From: Spirosoma foliorum
GTDB lineage: Bacteria > Bacteroidota > Bacteroidia > Cytophagales > Spirosomataceae
Direction of reading: 5' to 3'
Assembly: GCF_014117325.1 (NCBI RefSeq)
Contig: NZ_CP059732.1
Coordinates: 5,345,001 to 5,409,000 of the forward strand
Length of the DNA: 64,000 nt
Shown: positions 18,155 through 27,609 of the stretch, in pieces
Layout of the letters: each line of letters starts with the position of its first letter
Position numbering within the stretch: position 1 is the first letter of the stretch
Position numbers and translations under genes: made by a program
Notes under the pieces: generated by a model
The model's input: the letters and a program-made list of their open reading frames with translations, nothing else
What the model was told of the DNA's origin: nothing
The model's database searches: none

Positions 18155-18227
18155 AATGAATAATGTAAAATGGATAATGCATCAAAGGGCTATCTGCCAA
18201 CACATTGTCCATTTTACATTATTCATT
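18155..18227. repeat. 25-bp inverted repeat in a convergent gene gap
   Basis: Arms 18155-18179 and 18203-18227 pair at 24 of 25 positions (aatgaataatgtaaaatgg...). It begins directly after the terminator T-run and ends 13 bases before the stop codon of the convergent gene. It may act as a second, bidirectional termination structure or be a dispersed repeat. Confidence 0.7.
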
Positions 18228-18240
18228 ACCAATTATCCCG

Positions 18241-21200
18241 TTACCGCTGTATCAACAGCCGCAATGTCGTTGGCGATTGCCCCAAAGGTTTAATTTGAAT
18301 CAAATACAGGCCTTCTGATAATTGACCTGTATCGAAACGATACGGTTCTGTTGGAGCAGCCTCCAGTTGCGTTTGCTGGAGTGATCGACCTTGAAGGTCA
18401 TTCAGTTGCAAACTTACAGATTGGCCAATGGCTGAACTGAGGTCAATCAACACATGATCTCTCGCTGGATTAGGCCATAATTTGAATGTTTCCCCTAGTT
18501 CTGAAGCACCTACTCTAGCTCCGGCTGGGCACGTCCGTTCCACAATAATCCACTGCTGTTGCTGACCAGTCCCCAAGGTCATCTGACTAATCTGAGCGCC
18601 CTCAGCCGTGCTCGAATTGCGTACCGTAATGGCTTTGTTGGAGTTACGATTGATGATGTTGTAGTACCCATCCGCATTGCGTACCAAACGCCATTGCTGA
18701 TGACTCCCCCCCCAATACGTCCACTGCTCCAGCAATGCATCCTCCGCCGTCGATGAATTGGTCACCTCAATACCTTTCTGGGTGTTCAAAATTTTGACGC
18801 TATAGTAGCCACCATCGGTAGCAGCAAAGCGCCAGCCCTGCGTGAGCTGATTGGCGTCGGTACGTTGAGTTAACTTATCGCCATCGTTCTGGGCGCTGGC
18901 ATCTACACTCAGCACTTTTCCACTAAGCCGGGATATGAGTCGATAGCATTTATTCGCTTCAACCGACGAAACGGAACCTGGCAACAAGGGAATAAGTGGT
19001 GTTGGCGTTGCGCTGACTTGCACCCCACCAGACCAGCCATTGCCTGCCTGGGCGTAAACCTGGAAATAATAGAGTTGCCCGCCTGTCAGGTCAGTTACCG
19101 TAACCGAATTTCCTGTTCCCTGATAAAGAATCTTTCCGCCCCCTGGCATAGCCGAATTAGTATTCGTGAAGCTTGTGCTGGCATTTCCTGCGTAGCTTAC
19201 CTCCAGCGGTATATCCGTACGATTGTCGATCACAGTCCCTACAACCAACACATTATCGAAAGGAAGAGTCGGGTTGGTCCAGTTGAGTTGTACACTACTA
19301 CTCGTCAGCGTGGTAGCCGTCAGTCCCGTAACATTGAGCTTGGACGAATTACAGTCGGGGTAGATCTTGACAGAATCCGTCACCGAGTAGCCACCACCTG
19401 CCGCTGTCGCGGTCACAGAGATCAGATAATAGGTATCTACGCCATCACAGCCTACTGGCGGAATAGCGATGGTGTTATCGGCAGTCGTCTTAATCAATTG
19501 TTCGTGAGTGCCACGGCGTAATTTCACTTGCCATAAGGGTGGATTGGTACTACCATTGGTAACGGCAGCCGTCAGCCCAAAACTAGTGGCTTTATCAAGA
19601 GGGTATTTACCATTATTGACCGGGCTCGTAATTTTAATCGTTGCGGTACTGTTAAGCGAAATCGTAAATACCTGACTTGTGGTTCGCAACCCCTTTGTAT
19701 CGATAGCCGTGAGTTGAGCTGTATAAGTGCTGATCACACCCGATCCGTGTTGCCCTGTTTGTAAATAGAAGACCTTTACCTGATTAGCTCCGTACAAAAC
19801 GGTCCCATCGCTAAAACTCCACTCATAAGACAGATTGTCACCGTCGGGGTCATACGATTTGTCGCCAGTAAAGGTCACGCTCAAAGGTGCTGAACCTGTC
19901 AATGAAGTCGTTGTGGCTACCGCTACAGGAGGACGATTTGCAGCAACTGCGACTGTGCTCACTTGTACACCACCCGACCAACCGTTTCCTGAATGGGCAT
20001 AAACCCGAAAATAATAGGGCTGTCCGGCTGTCAGATCAGTTACGACTACCGAGGTTGATGTACCTTGAAAGAGCACCTTACCGCCCCCTGGCAAAACTGA
20101 ACCAGTACCCGTAAAGCTTGAGCTGGCCGTATAATTAGGCTCTAGCGGTATATCTGTAAGGCCTGATCCTGCCATCCCTACGACCAACACCTTGTCGAAA
20201 GGTAGCGTTGGGTTAGTCCAGTTAAGCCGCACACTGTTACTCGTAAGCGTGGTTGCGGTTAAGCCAGTAATATTGAGTTTGGGCGAGTTACAATCGGGAT
20301 AAATCTTGACAGAATCCTGCCCCGACAGATTGTTATAATCCGTTACTTTCACCGAAATCACGTAATAGTAATCATCGCCGTCGCAGCCCGCGGGCGATAT
20401 ATCAACAACTGGATTAGCACCTGATGTGGTTTTTACAAGCTGCTCACGATTGTTGTGGCGAAGCTTTATCTGCCAGATCTGCGATTGGATACTATTGCCA
20501 GCGACCGTAGCACCTAGCGTATAGCTAGTGGCTTTATCAAGGGGGTATTTAGCATTATTGACCGGGCTCGTAATTTTAACCGTTGGGTTATTGTTGTTGA
20601 GTTTGACATAAAATGTCTGAACAGGGCTGCGCAATCCTTTACTATCGATGACCGTCAACTGAACCGTATAGTTGAGTACCAGCCCGACACCCTGACTGCC
20701 AGCCTTTGCCGTGAATACCTTAACAGGATTGGCTTCCGTAGCATAGCTACTTCCATCGCCAAAGTTCCATTCGTAGGTGATAGGGTCACCATCTGGATCG
20801 TAGGATTTGTTGCCGGTAAAGGTCACGCTGAGGGGCGACGTCCCCGTTAGTGACGTAGAGGTAGCAACAACGACAGGAGCCTGGTTAGTGGTAGCAGTGG
20901 CGGTACAACTACGCTCTTCAATACTCCACTGCTGTTCCTGCCCCGTTCCCAGTGTCATCTGACTGATCTGGGCACCATCAGCCGTACTCGAATTGCGTAC
21001 CGTGATGGCTTTGTTCGAGTTACGATTGATGATGTTGTAGTACCCATCCGCATTGCGTACCAAACGCCATTGCTGATGATTACCCCCCCAATACGTCCAT
21101 TGCTCCAGCAAGGCATCATCCGCCGTTGAGGAGTTGGTGACCTCAATACCTTTCTGCGTATTTAGAATCGTGATGCTGTAATAGCCTGCATTGGAAGTAG

Positions 21201-21504
21201 TAAACCGCCAACCCTGAGTGAGCTGATTAAGATCGGCTCGTTGGTTGAGTTTATCGCCGTCGTTCTGGGCACTAGCGTCTACACTTAATACTTTACCGCT
21301 TAGTCGGGATACGAGTCGATAACACTTACTGGGATCAATAACCGAAACAGAATTCGGCGACGACAGAGTAGCAAATGGGACTGTTGCGGATGGCAGCGAC
21401 AATCCCAGAACAGTGGTTTGGCTCCCCAGCAAACAGAGGAAACTACTAAAAAGGCCACAGCTGATGGCATACAGCTTAGGCATGTACGTATACATTGTGT
21501 TCAT
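18241..21504 (-). CDS. Large secreted multidomain protein: two ricin-type lectin modules, PKD and fibronectin type III repeats, T9SS type A tail
   Basis: This 1087-residue protein has the approximate order: signal peptide; ricin-type beta-trefoil (60-200, with YYNIINRNSNKAITVRNSS); PKD (213-308, SYDPDGDPITYEWNFGDG); an Ig-like stretch (310-410); fibronectin III-like (412-520); then PKD, Ig-like and FN3 again; a second ricin module (about 865-1000); and a T9SS type A sorting domain (FKLWPNPARDHVLIDL to the end). It should cross the outer membrane by T9SS and bind glycans. No catalytic domain was recognised, so it is a lectin or adhesin rather than a proven enzyme. The two ricin modules, and the two PKD-Ig-FN3 blocks, are close copies at DNA level, so internal duplication is recent. 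In-frame ATGs at residues 4 and 8 are alternative starts. Confidence 0.87.
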   Translation of the reverse strand: MNTMYTYMPKLYAISCGLFSSFLCLLGSQTTVLGLSLPSATVPFATLSSPNSVSVIDPSKCYRLVSRLSGKVLSVDASAQNDGDKLNQRADLNQLTQGWRFTTSNAGYYSITILNTQKGIEVTNSSTADDALLEQWTYWGGNHQQWRLVRNADGYYNIINRNSNKAITVRNSSTADGAQISQMTLGTGQEQQWSIEERSCTATATTNQAPVVVATSTSLTGTSPLSVTFTGNKSYDPDGDPITYEWNFGDGSSYATEANPVKVFTAKAGSQGVGLVLNYTVQLTVIDSKGLRSPVQTFYVKLNNNNPTVKITSPVNNAKYPLDKATSYTLGATVAGNSIQSQIWQIKLRHNNREQLVKTTSGANPVVDISPAGCDGDDYYYVISVKVTDYNNLSGQDSVKIYPDCNSPKLNITGLTATTLTSNSVRLNWTNPTLPFDKVLVVGMAGSGLTDIPLEPNYTASSSFTGTGSVLPGGGKVLFQGTSTSVVVTDLTAGQPYYFRVYAHSGNGWSGGVQVSTVAVAANRPPVAVATTTSLTGSAPLSVTFTGDKSYDPDGDNLSYEWSFSDGTVLYGANQVKVFYLQTGQHGSGVISTYTAQLTAIDTKGLRTTSQVFTISLNSTATIKITSPVNNGKYPLDKATSFGLTAAVTNGSTNPPLWQVKLRRGTHEQLIKTTADNTIAIPPVGCDGVDTYYLISVTATAAGGGYSVTDSVKIYPDCNSSKLNVTGLTATTLTSSSVQLNWTNPTLPFDNVLVVGTVIDNRTDIPLEVSYAGNASTSFTNTNSAMPGGGKILYQGTGNSVTVTDLTGGQLYYFQVYAQAGNGWSGGVQVSATPTPLIPLLPGSVSSVEANKCYRLISRLSGKVLSVDASAQNDGDKLTQRTDANQLTQGWRFAATDGGYYSVKILNTQKGIEVTNSSTAEDALLEQWTYWGGSHQQWRLVRNADGYYNIINRNSNKAITVRNSSTAEGAQISQMTLGTGQQQQWIIVERTCPAGARVGASELGETFKLWPNPARDHVLIDLSSAIGQSVSLQLNDLQGRSLQQTQLEAAPTEPYRFDTGQLSEGLYLIQIKPLGQSPTTLRLLIQR

Positions 21505-21809
21505 AAAGTAATGAGTATGGGTTAGATTATTTGGAAAAACGGTTGATTTTTCCGGACTTTAATTCAGACTTACTAGTCAGGACTGCGTTACATTTTGTGT
21601 TTTATTTTATGCATTGAATGGCGTTTAAAGTGGGAGTTAAATACGATGGCAAATAGCACACATGTCCAATGATATACCACCACACTGGTTGCATAAATTA
21701 ACAATCTGGTTGCACGAGCATCAAAAAAGCCTTATTCTATGAACAGGCTCCTACTTAATAGTAATCTTGCGGAGTAAATTTTAATTGATTCACTCCGCAA
21801 GAGTAGGGC
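21505..21809. other. Intergenic region, 305 bases
   Basis: This gap holds the upstream region of the lectin gene (starts 21504, minus strand) and the 3' end of the LRR/Ig gene (stop at 21810-21812). The only clear structure is the hairpin at 21766-21801. I see no coding sequence or RNA gene. Confidence 0.6.
21766..21801 (-). terminator. Hairpin after the LRR/Ig protein gene
   Basis: Ten-base arms (cttgcggagt and actccgcaag) with a 16-base loop lie 8 bases after the stop codon of the minus-strand gene. No clear T-run follows on the minus strand, so the terminator call is moderate. Confidence 0.5.
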
Positions 21810-24800
21810 CTACAAGCCGCTGATAATTCGGGCGTATACATTGTTGGACAAATTGCCATCGTAGGTCATGGTCAGATCATCGGCCACATTTACCGTAATG
21901 CTGGACGTACTACCTGAATTCGCACTCGTTCGGGTGAGGGTAAAGCCTAAACTCGATTCGCCACCTCCACTAATGAAGGTTCCTGAATTCATCGTTAGGC
22001 TGAGCTGCCGATTCGCCAATGACTTTGTAACGGTCCATTGCCCGTTATTCACGTTTACTGTACCACTATTCTGTACATCAATGCTGGTTAGGCTGGCAGG
22101 AAACGCTATGGTATAGCCAATAGGCGCCGTAACCGTAATGGTCACATTGCCGGAAGACGTGGGTAAGCCACCTACTTCAAACACATTCACCACGAAATTA
22201 CCCACGGCAGCTGTACCCGATGCGCCAAACTGAGCTTGTGGTAACAGTATGTTCGCGGTTAAATCGGAGCCCCTTACTGGCACATTGGCGGTAGCTTTAC
22301 ATCCATTGGCACCGGTGAGCGTGACCGAGTAGTTGCCGCTGGTGGTTACCGAGATCATAGGCGTGGTTTGTCCCGTCGACCAAAGGAGGCTACCCGTACC
22401 GCTGGCCGTGAGGGTGGTACTTGGATTGGCGTTGGTCAGCGTAGCGCTGGTGGGACTAACAGTGAGGGCAGGTATAGCCGTATTGCTGGTAACCGTTGTT
22501 GTGGTCGTGCTCGCACAACCGGATTCATTGGCAACTCTAACCGTATAGGTACCCGCTACGGTCACATCCAGTGTATTTGCTGAACCGGATGAGCCTACCA
22601 CTGTTCCGCCAAGGGTAAATGTATAGGAGTTTCCGCCTGAAGCTGTCAACGTCACGGTAGTCATCGTGCAACTGATTGGGCCATTATTGGTCAGACCAGG
22701 AACCGGGAACGAACTCACCAGTACATCGGTCGCAGCTGTTGATGACTGATTATTGTCTCGAACAGTTAGCGTAAAACTCTGGATGCCAGCGCCAGCGGTC
22801 GTTTCGTTCAGGCTAAAGGCTGCACCGGATTTTGTACCTGTTGAGGGAGTTCCACTGCCGTTTGTAAGCGTGTAGGTATAGCTCCCTGACACATTGCCTA
22901 CTGTGGCAGTGAAGGTAACTGTACTCCCTACACAAACACTGCTGTTGACGGCGGCAAAATCGGCAATAGTGGGCGTGTTGTCTGTAATCGCCAGTATATA
23001 AGCCGCTCCTACCCCCGAACAGCCGTTCGCATCGGTAGCGCCCACAGCAATCGTAAAACTACCTCCCTCGGTGGGTATACCCGACAGATTACCCGTTGAC
23101 GCTAAACTCAATCCATCCGGTAATCGACCGCTAACCATGCTGAAACTGCGGGGAGCCGTTCCACCCGATGCCGTAAAATTTTGGCTAAACGCAACATTCG
23201 CAGTGCCACTTTTGGTTGCTGGATTCGTAACGGTAATAGTGGGTATCGTTCCAGTAACATTCGTAGTGGTTGTACTTACACAGCCTGTAGCATTAGCAAC
23301 TCTGACCGTATAGGTACCTGATGTGGTTACATCCACGGTGTTAGCTGTTCCCGGTATACCGACTACTATGCCACCACTCGTGGTGAACGTGTACGAGTTA
23401 CCGCCTAATGCAGTTAAGGTCACCGCAGGCAGGGTACAACTGATAGGCCCATTGTTGGTCAGACTAGGCGTTGGTAATGAGTTTACGATTACATCGGTAG
23501 TTACAAATGCTGATTGACTATTATCGCTGATAACAAGCGTGAAGCTCTGACTTCCCGATCCCACAGAAGTTAGGCTTTGGCTGAAGGTAGCACTAGTTTT
23601 GGTACCACTTGTCGGGGTGTTGATTCCGTTCGTAAGTGTGTAACTGTAAGTTCCTGTTACATTACTTACAGTGGCCGTGAAGGTGAAGGGACTGCCCGAA
23701 CAGACTACATTACTCACGGCTGCAAAATTGTCAATAATGGGTGTGTTGTTCACAATCGTCAGCACGTAAGAAGCGCCCACGCCTGAACAACCATTGATAT
23801 CAGTGGCTCGTACAGTGATGGGGAAACTACCACTTTGCGTCGGTGTACCCGATAAGACACCGGTGGTCGATAAGTTTAGTCCTGTTGGCAAGCTACCACT
23901 GGCCACACTGAACCTACGGGGAGAAGTGCCCCCCTGTGCGCTGAAGTCCTGACTAAACGCTGCATTCTTTACTCCGTTTGCCGTAGTTGGGTTGTCGACA
24001 GTGACGGTCGCAACGATGGAGCCTACTGTGGTAGTGGTCGTACTCGCACAGCCAGTAGCATTGGCCACTCGTACCGCATAGCCACCTGCCGTGGTCACAT
24101 TCAACGTGTTCGATGAGCCCGGTGTCCCAACTACTACTCCACCCATCGTGAATGTATAGGAGGTACCGCCCGATGCCGTTAGAGTTACGGTAGTCATGGT
24201 GCAACTGACGGGTCCATTATTGGTCAGACTGGGAATGGGAAATGGGCTTACGGTTATATTGGCAATTGCTGATGCCGACTGACCGTTGTCTCTGATAACC
24301 AATGTGTAGCTCTGATTTCCTGACCCGGAAGGAGTCAGATTCAGACTGAAAGCAGCACCACTTTTTGTGCCAATTGAGGGGAGGTTAATACCATTCGTGA
24401 GCGTGTAGTTGTAGGTGCCTGTTACGTTGCTGATTGTAGCCGTAAAGGTGAAGGGGCTACCCACACACATACTCGTATTCACGGCTGCAAAATCAGTAAT
24501 GATAGGCGTGTTATCTGCAACGGTCATAACATAAGATGCTCCTATGCCAGAGCAGCCATTGGCATCTGTAGCTCGTACTGTAATGGTAAAACTACCACCC
24601 TGGGTAGGTGTACCCGACAACACGCCTGTAGTAGACAGACTTAAGCCATCCGGTAAACTGCCGCTAGCTAAATCAAAACTACGAGGGGTCAACCCACCAC
24701 TGGCCAGAAAAGTCTGGCTAAAGAACGTGCCCTGGTTAGCTGTTGTGGTCGAAGGATTCGACACCGATATAGTGGCGGTGTTACCCATAATAACCTGCGT

Positions 24801-27107
24801 AGCCACTGTAGTACAGCCGTTAGGGGCTCTAACCGTGACCGAATAGGTACCTGCTGCGGTAACGGTCCGGATGGCATTGGTCGTATTGTTGTCCCAGCGG
24901 TAAGTACCTCCGCCGGTGGCCGTCAGGCTTAGGCTGGTGGTGGTGCAGGTTATTGTGCTACTGGCTGGAGCCAGAATGTCGGCGGTTGGTGGGTCCGTGT
25001 TGCCCATAATGACCTGCGTGGCCACTGCAGTACAGCCGTTAGGGGCTCTAACGGTTACAGAATAGCTACCTGCTGCAGTAACGGTTCGGATGGCATTGGT
25101 CGTATTATTATCCCAGCGGTAAGTACCTCCGCCGGTGGCCGTCAGGCTTAGGCTGGTGGTGGTGCAGGTTATTGTGCTACTGGCTGGAGCCAGAATAGTA
25201 GCTGTCGGTGGATCTGTGTCGCCAAGGACGGTCGTGCTAGTGGTACTGACACAGCCATTGGCATTGCCTACCATAACCGAATACGTGCCAGGGGTAGTTA
25301 CTGTTAGGATATTGCCTGATCCGGCCAAAACCTCACCGCTACTGTTGACAAAGGTGTACGATGTACCGCCGGTAGCTGTCAATCGAACACTAGGATCGGC
25401 ACAGGTAAGGATACCATTGCTCTCTAACCTAGCTGTGGGCAATCCGTTCGATGTGACCCTAAGCGTGGCTGTGCTGCTGCAACTCAGTCCACTACTAATC
25501 ACCACCGTGAAGGTTTTCACTCCAGAAGTAGTCAGCGTTGCCGACACGGTCTGGCTTGAACTACCGCTTAGTGTGGCACCGGCTGGGCTTATCCAGTTGT
25601 ACGTGTAGCCACTTCCACCGTTAGCACTTAAACTGACCACGCTCTGGACACAGACCTCAGGCTGATCAGCCGAAGCCTGGGCCAAAAATCCATCCTTACC
25701 AACGCCTGTATTACAGAATGTGTCGAAGTCTCCCGCTCCTGGCAGACCTGGATTATTACTTAAGTTAGCAGAACGTCCTGCTCCACAAAGCGCTGTTAAT
25801 GAAGCCGGGAAGCAACCGCTCAACTGATTAACACTTAAATTAAGGTCAGTTAGGTTGGGCAGAGCACCCAAGGTAGCAGGAATGTTACCCGTTAACTGAT
25901 TGCTATTTAAATTAAGGAATCGCAGACTCGTAGGCAGATTCGTTGGAATGCCACCTGTTAACTGATTGTTATGTAAATTAATCTCTGTCAGTTTGGTTAG
26001 CGTGTTCAGGTTGGTCGGTATGCCACCTGTTAACTGATTGTTATATAAATTAAGTCTTTCTATGTTCTTAGACAGATTAGTCGGAATGGTACCGGTCAAC
26101 TTATTATCCTGTAACTCGAATCCCTGCAGGCTCGCAGGTAGGCCCGTAGGAATGTTGCCTGTTAGCTGATTCCCACTTACATTAAAGTTTAACAGGCTGG
26201 TCAAAGCACTCAGATTGCCTGGAATAGTACCGGTTAACTGATTGGCACTTAGAACAATAGACTGAATGTTGATCATGGTAAGCAAGTTAGCGGGAAGGCT
26301 ACCCGTTAGCTGATTGTGCTGCAAATCAAGCATTTGCAGACTTGTAGGCAGATTAGAAGGAATGCCGCCCGTTAACCGATTATAATGTAAATTAAGTTCT
26401 AGTAAGTTAGTCAGCATAGATAGCTCGGTTGGAATCGAACCCGTCAAGGCATTGTTATCCAGTTCGAGGCCAAACAGGCTGGTTAAATTACCCAAGCCTG
26501 TAGGGATGCTGCCACTCAATTGTGAATTCTGGTTAATCTGAATCACGGTTAAACCTGTGAGCATGCTCAGACTACCTGGAAGGCTACCCACCAGGTTATT
26601 ATTGGTTAACGAAACCTTACTTACCCGTCCATTATCGCAGGTCAGGCCAAACCAGGGACTACCATTATTACCCGTGCAGGGGTCTGTACCGCTACCCCAG
26701 CCTGTATGGTTGGTCCAGTTTGGCCCATTTGTGCCATTGTACAAATCCATCAATGGCTGGTAATCAAGCGTTGAGAGCGGGGCGGCTCGTAAGCTGGCCT
26801 TGGTATCGCTGATTTTCTTTCCCCCATTTTGAACTATCTCAAACGAGATTCTTCCGTCTGGGTGCTCAATTTTCGGCCCATCGCTGGTCAGCCAGCCATA
26901 GCGTAAAAGCCAGTCAGCTCCTCCGCTACTGTCCGTTTGTTTAGCCAATGTGCTATCGACAGTGGTTGAATCGGTACTGGCATCAATCATGGATATACCA
27001 GAATCGATGGGTTTCCCCTGAGCGAGAAAACCGACGCAAAGCAGCGTAATCAGCAGGCTTTTCACCCGCCAAATGGTACAATGACTGAACTGTAAAAGAG
27101 AGATCAT
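21810..27107 (-). CDS. Giant surface protein with leucine-rich repeats and repeated Ig-like modules
   Basis: A 1765-residue protein. A signal peptide ends near residue 31 (LLCVGFLAQG). A plant-type LRR cap with W and paired C (NWTNHTGWGSGTDPC, WFGLTCDN) precedes about a dozen repeats of the form LTGxIPxxLxxLxxLxxLxLxxNxL, about residues 165-450. The rest is Ig-like: two nearly identical 73-residue copies coded at 24784-25196, and three longer units containing the putative Ig pattern LPDGLSLSTTGVLSGTPT followed by SFTITVRATDANGCSG. The C-terminus (YDGNLSNNVYARIISGL) has neither a PNP-type T9SS type A nor a CHU_C domain. It is probably an adhesin or carbohydrate-binding surface fibre. The hybrid sensor gene lies upstream on the same strand but is separated by a terminator. 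Confidence 0.83.
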   Translation of the reverse strand: MISLLQFSHCTIWRVKSLLITLLCVGFLAQGKPIDSGISMIDASTDSTTVDSTLAKQTDSSGGADWLLRYGWLTSDGPKIEHPDGRISFEIVQNGGKKISDTKASLRAAPLSTLDYQPLMDLYNGTNGPNWTNHTGWGSGTDPCTGNNGSPWFGLTCDNGRVSKVSLTNNNLVGSLPGSLSMLTGLTVIQINQNSQLSGSIPTGLGNLTSLFGLELDNNALTGSIPTELSMLTNLLELNLHYNRLTGGIPSNLPTSLQMLDLQHNQLTGSLPANLLTMINIQSIVLSANQLTGTIPGNLSALTSLLNFNVSGNQLTGNIPTGLPASLQGFELQDNKLTGTIPTNLSKNIERLNLYNNQLTGGIPTNLNTLTKLTEINLHNNQLTGGIPTNLPTSLRFLNLNSNQLTGNIPATLGALPNLTDLNLSVNQLSGCFPASLTALCGAGRSANLSNNPGLPGAGDFDTFCNTGVGKDGFLAQASADQPEVCVQSVVSLSANGGSGYTYNWISPAGATLSGSSSQTVSATLTTSGVKTFTVVISSGLSCSSTATLRVTSNGLPTARLESNGILTCADPSVRLTATGGTSYTFVNSSGEVLAGSGNILTVTTPGTYSVMVGNANGCVSTTSTTVLGDTDPPTATILAPASSTITCTTTSLSLTATGGGTYRWDNNTTNAIRTVTAAGSYSVTVRAPNGCTAVATQVIMGNTDPPTADILAPASSTITCTTTSLSLTATGGGTYRWDNNTTNAIRTVTAAGTYSVTVRAPNGCTTVATQVIMGNTATISVSNPSTTTANQGTFFSQTFLASGGLTPRSFDLASGSLPDGLSLSTTGVLSGTPTQGGSFTITVRATDANGCSGIGASYVMTVADNTPIITDFAAVNTSMCVGSPFTFTATISNVTGTYNYTLTNGINLPSIGTKSGAAFSLNLTPSGSGNQSYTLVIRDNGQSASAIANITVSPFPIPSLTNNGPVSCTMTTVTLTASGGTSYTFTMGGVVVGTPGSSNTLNVTTAGGYAVRVANATGCASTTTTTVGSIVATVTVDNPTTANGVKNAAFSQDFSAQGGTSPRRFSVASGSLPTGLNLSTTGVLSGTPTQSGSFPITVRATDINGCSGVGASYVLTIVNNTPIIDNFAAVSNVVCSGSPFTFTATVSNVTGTYSYTLTNGINTPTSGTKTSATFSQSLTSVGSGSQSFTLVISDNSQSAFVTTDVIVNSLPTPSLTNNGPISCTLPAVTLTALGGNSYTFTTSGGIVVGIPGTANTVDVTTSGTYTVRVANATGCVSTTTTNVTGTIPTITVTNPATKSGTANVAFSQNFTASGGTAPRSFSMVSGRLPDGLSLASTGNLSGIPTEGGSFTIAVGATDANGCSGVGAAYILAITDNTPTIADFAAVNSSVCVGSTVTFTATVGNVSGSYTYTLTNGSGTPSTGTKSGAAFSLNETTAGAGIQSFTLTVRDNNQSSTAATDVLVSSFPVPGLTNNGPISCTMTTVTLTASGGNSYTFTLGGTVVGSSGSANTLDVTVAGTYTVRVANESGCASTTTTTVTSNTAIPALTVSPTSATLTNANPSTTLTASGTGSLLWSTGQTTPMISVTTSGNYSVTLTGANGCKATANVPVRGSDLTANILLPQAQFGASGTAAVGNFVVNVFEVGGLPTSSGNVTITVTAPIGYTIAFPASLTSIDVQNSGTVNVNNGQWTVTKSLANRQLSLTMNSGTFISGGGESSLGFTLTRTSANSGSTSSITVNVADDLTMTYDGNLSNNVYARIISGL
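24784..25196 (-). repeat. Tandem 219-bp near-identical repeat inside the LRR/Ig gene
   Basis: Segments 24784-24977 and 25003-25196 match with few differences and are offset by exactly 219 bases (73 codons), so copy number can change without loss of frame. Each copy encodes one Ig-like module containing TTSLSLTATGGGTYRWDNN. Confidence 0.85.
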
Positions 27108-27609
27108 AACGACTATTGACTAAGGATTTAAGATTTTTGGAGACAGTCGATTCCTGTATCCGATCGATTGACGGGAAGAAAAGCAGAAAGATGTATGAAG
27201 CGGAAAGCGTTTATCAGTTGGCGAAACCGTCAGGAGCAATATCCTGAACTCCCTCGGTAGTGGTATAAGTGCGGCAACAAGGGAGATACAACCTGGTGTT
27301 TCGTGTTGAGCCGGTTACTCGCACAGCGTCGGGTTGTTTGAGGCTATTAGTACGTTTGGCACAGCCCAAAATAGGAGAGGCTGTCCATAGATTGAGGTAG
27401 AAATGGTTCATACGTTGGTGGTTGAGTCGGCTTGAGATTTAGCGATAAATTGCCCCGGCAAGTACCACACCTGGCGTCGCAACCGCCACCACATATGTTG
27501 CATTGTTTGTCAATTTGGGTGCATCCAACAAAAAAGAAGCCCGATTCTGGGCTTCTTGATGACTAAACTTCCTTGTTAAGATACGGATTTTGATTTTTTG
27601 TAAATTATA
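27108..27609. other. Intergenic region, 502 bases
   Basis: This gap holds the upstream region of the LRR/Ig gene and the terminator of the hybrid sensor gene (27528-27557). A 65-codon minus-strand frame at 27214-27411 has a Cys-containing, non-repetitive sequence, no recognised domain and no obvious start context; I do not call it a gene. No RNA gene is visible. Confidence 0.5.
27528..27557 (-). terminator. Rho-independent terminator of the hybrid two-component gene
   Basis: Reading the minus strand, arms aagaagccc and gggcttctt are followed by a T-run. It begins about 50 bases past the stop codon at 27610. Confidence 0.85.

Noticed and set aside
25900..26600. Regularly spaced short repeats, considered as a CRISPR array
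   Set aside because: The periodicity (about 63-72 bases) is that of codons for leucine-rich repeats in one open frame, and the units are degenerate rather than identical.
27214..27411. 65-codon minus-strand frame in the gap before the LRR/Ig gene
   Set aside because: No recognised domain, no signal or repeat pattern, and no start context; it lies in a region expected to be a promoter.
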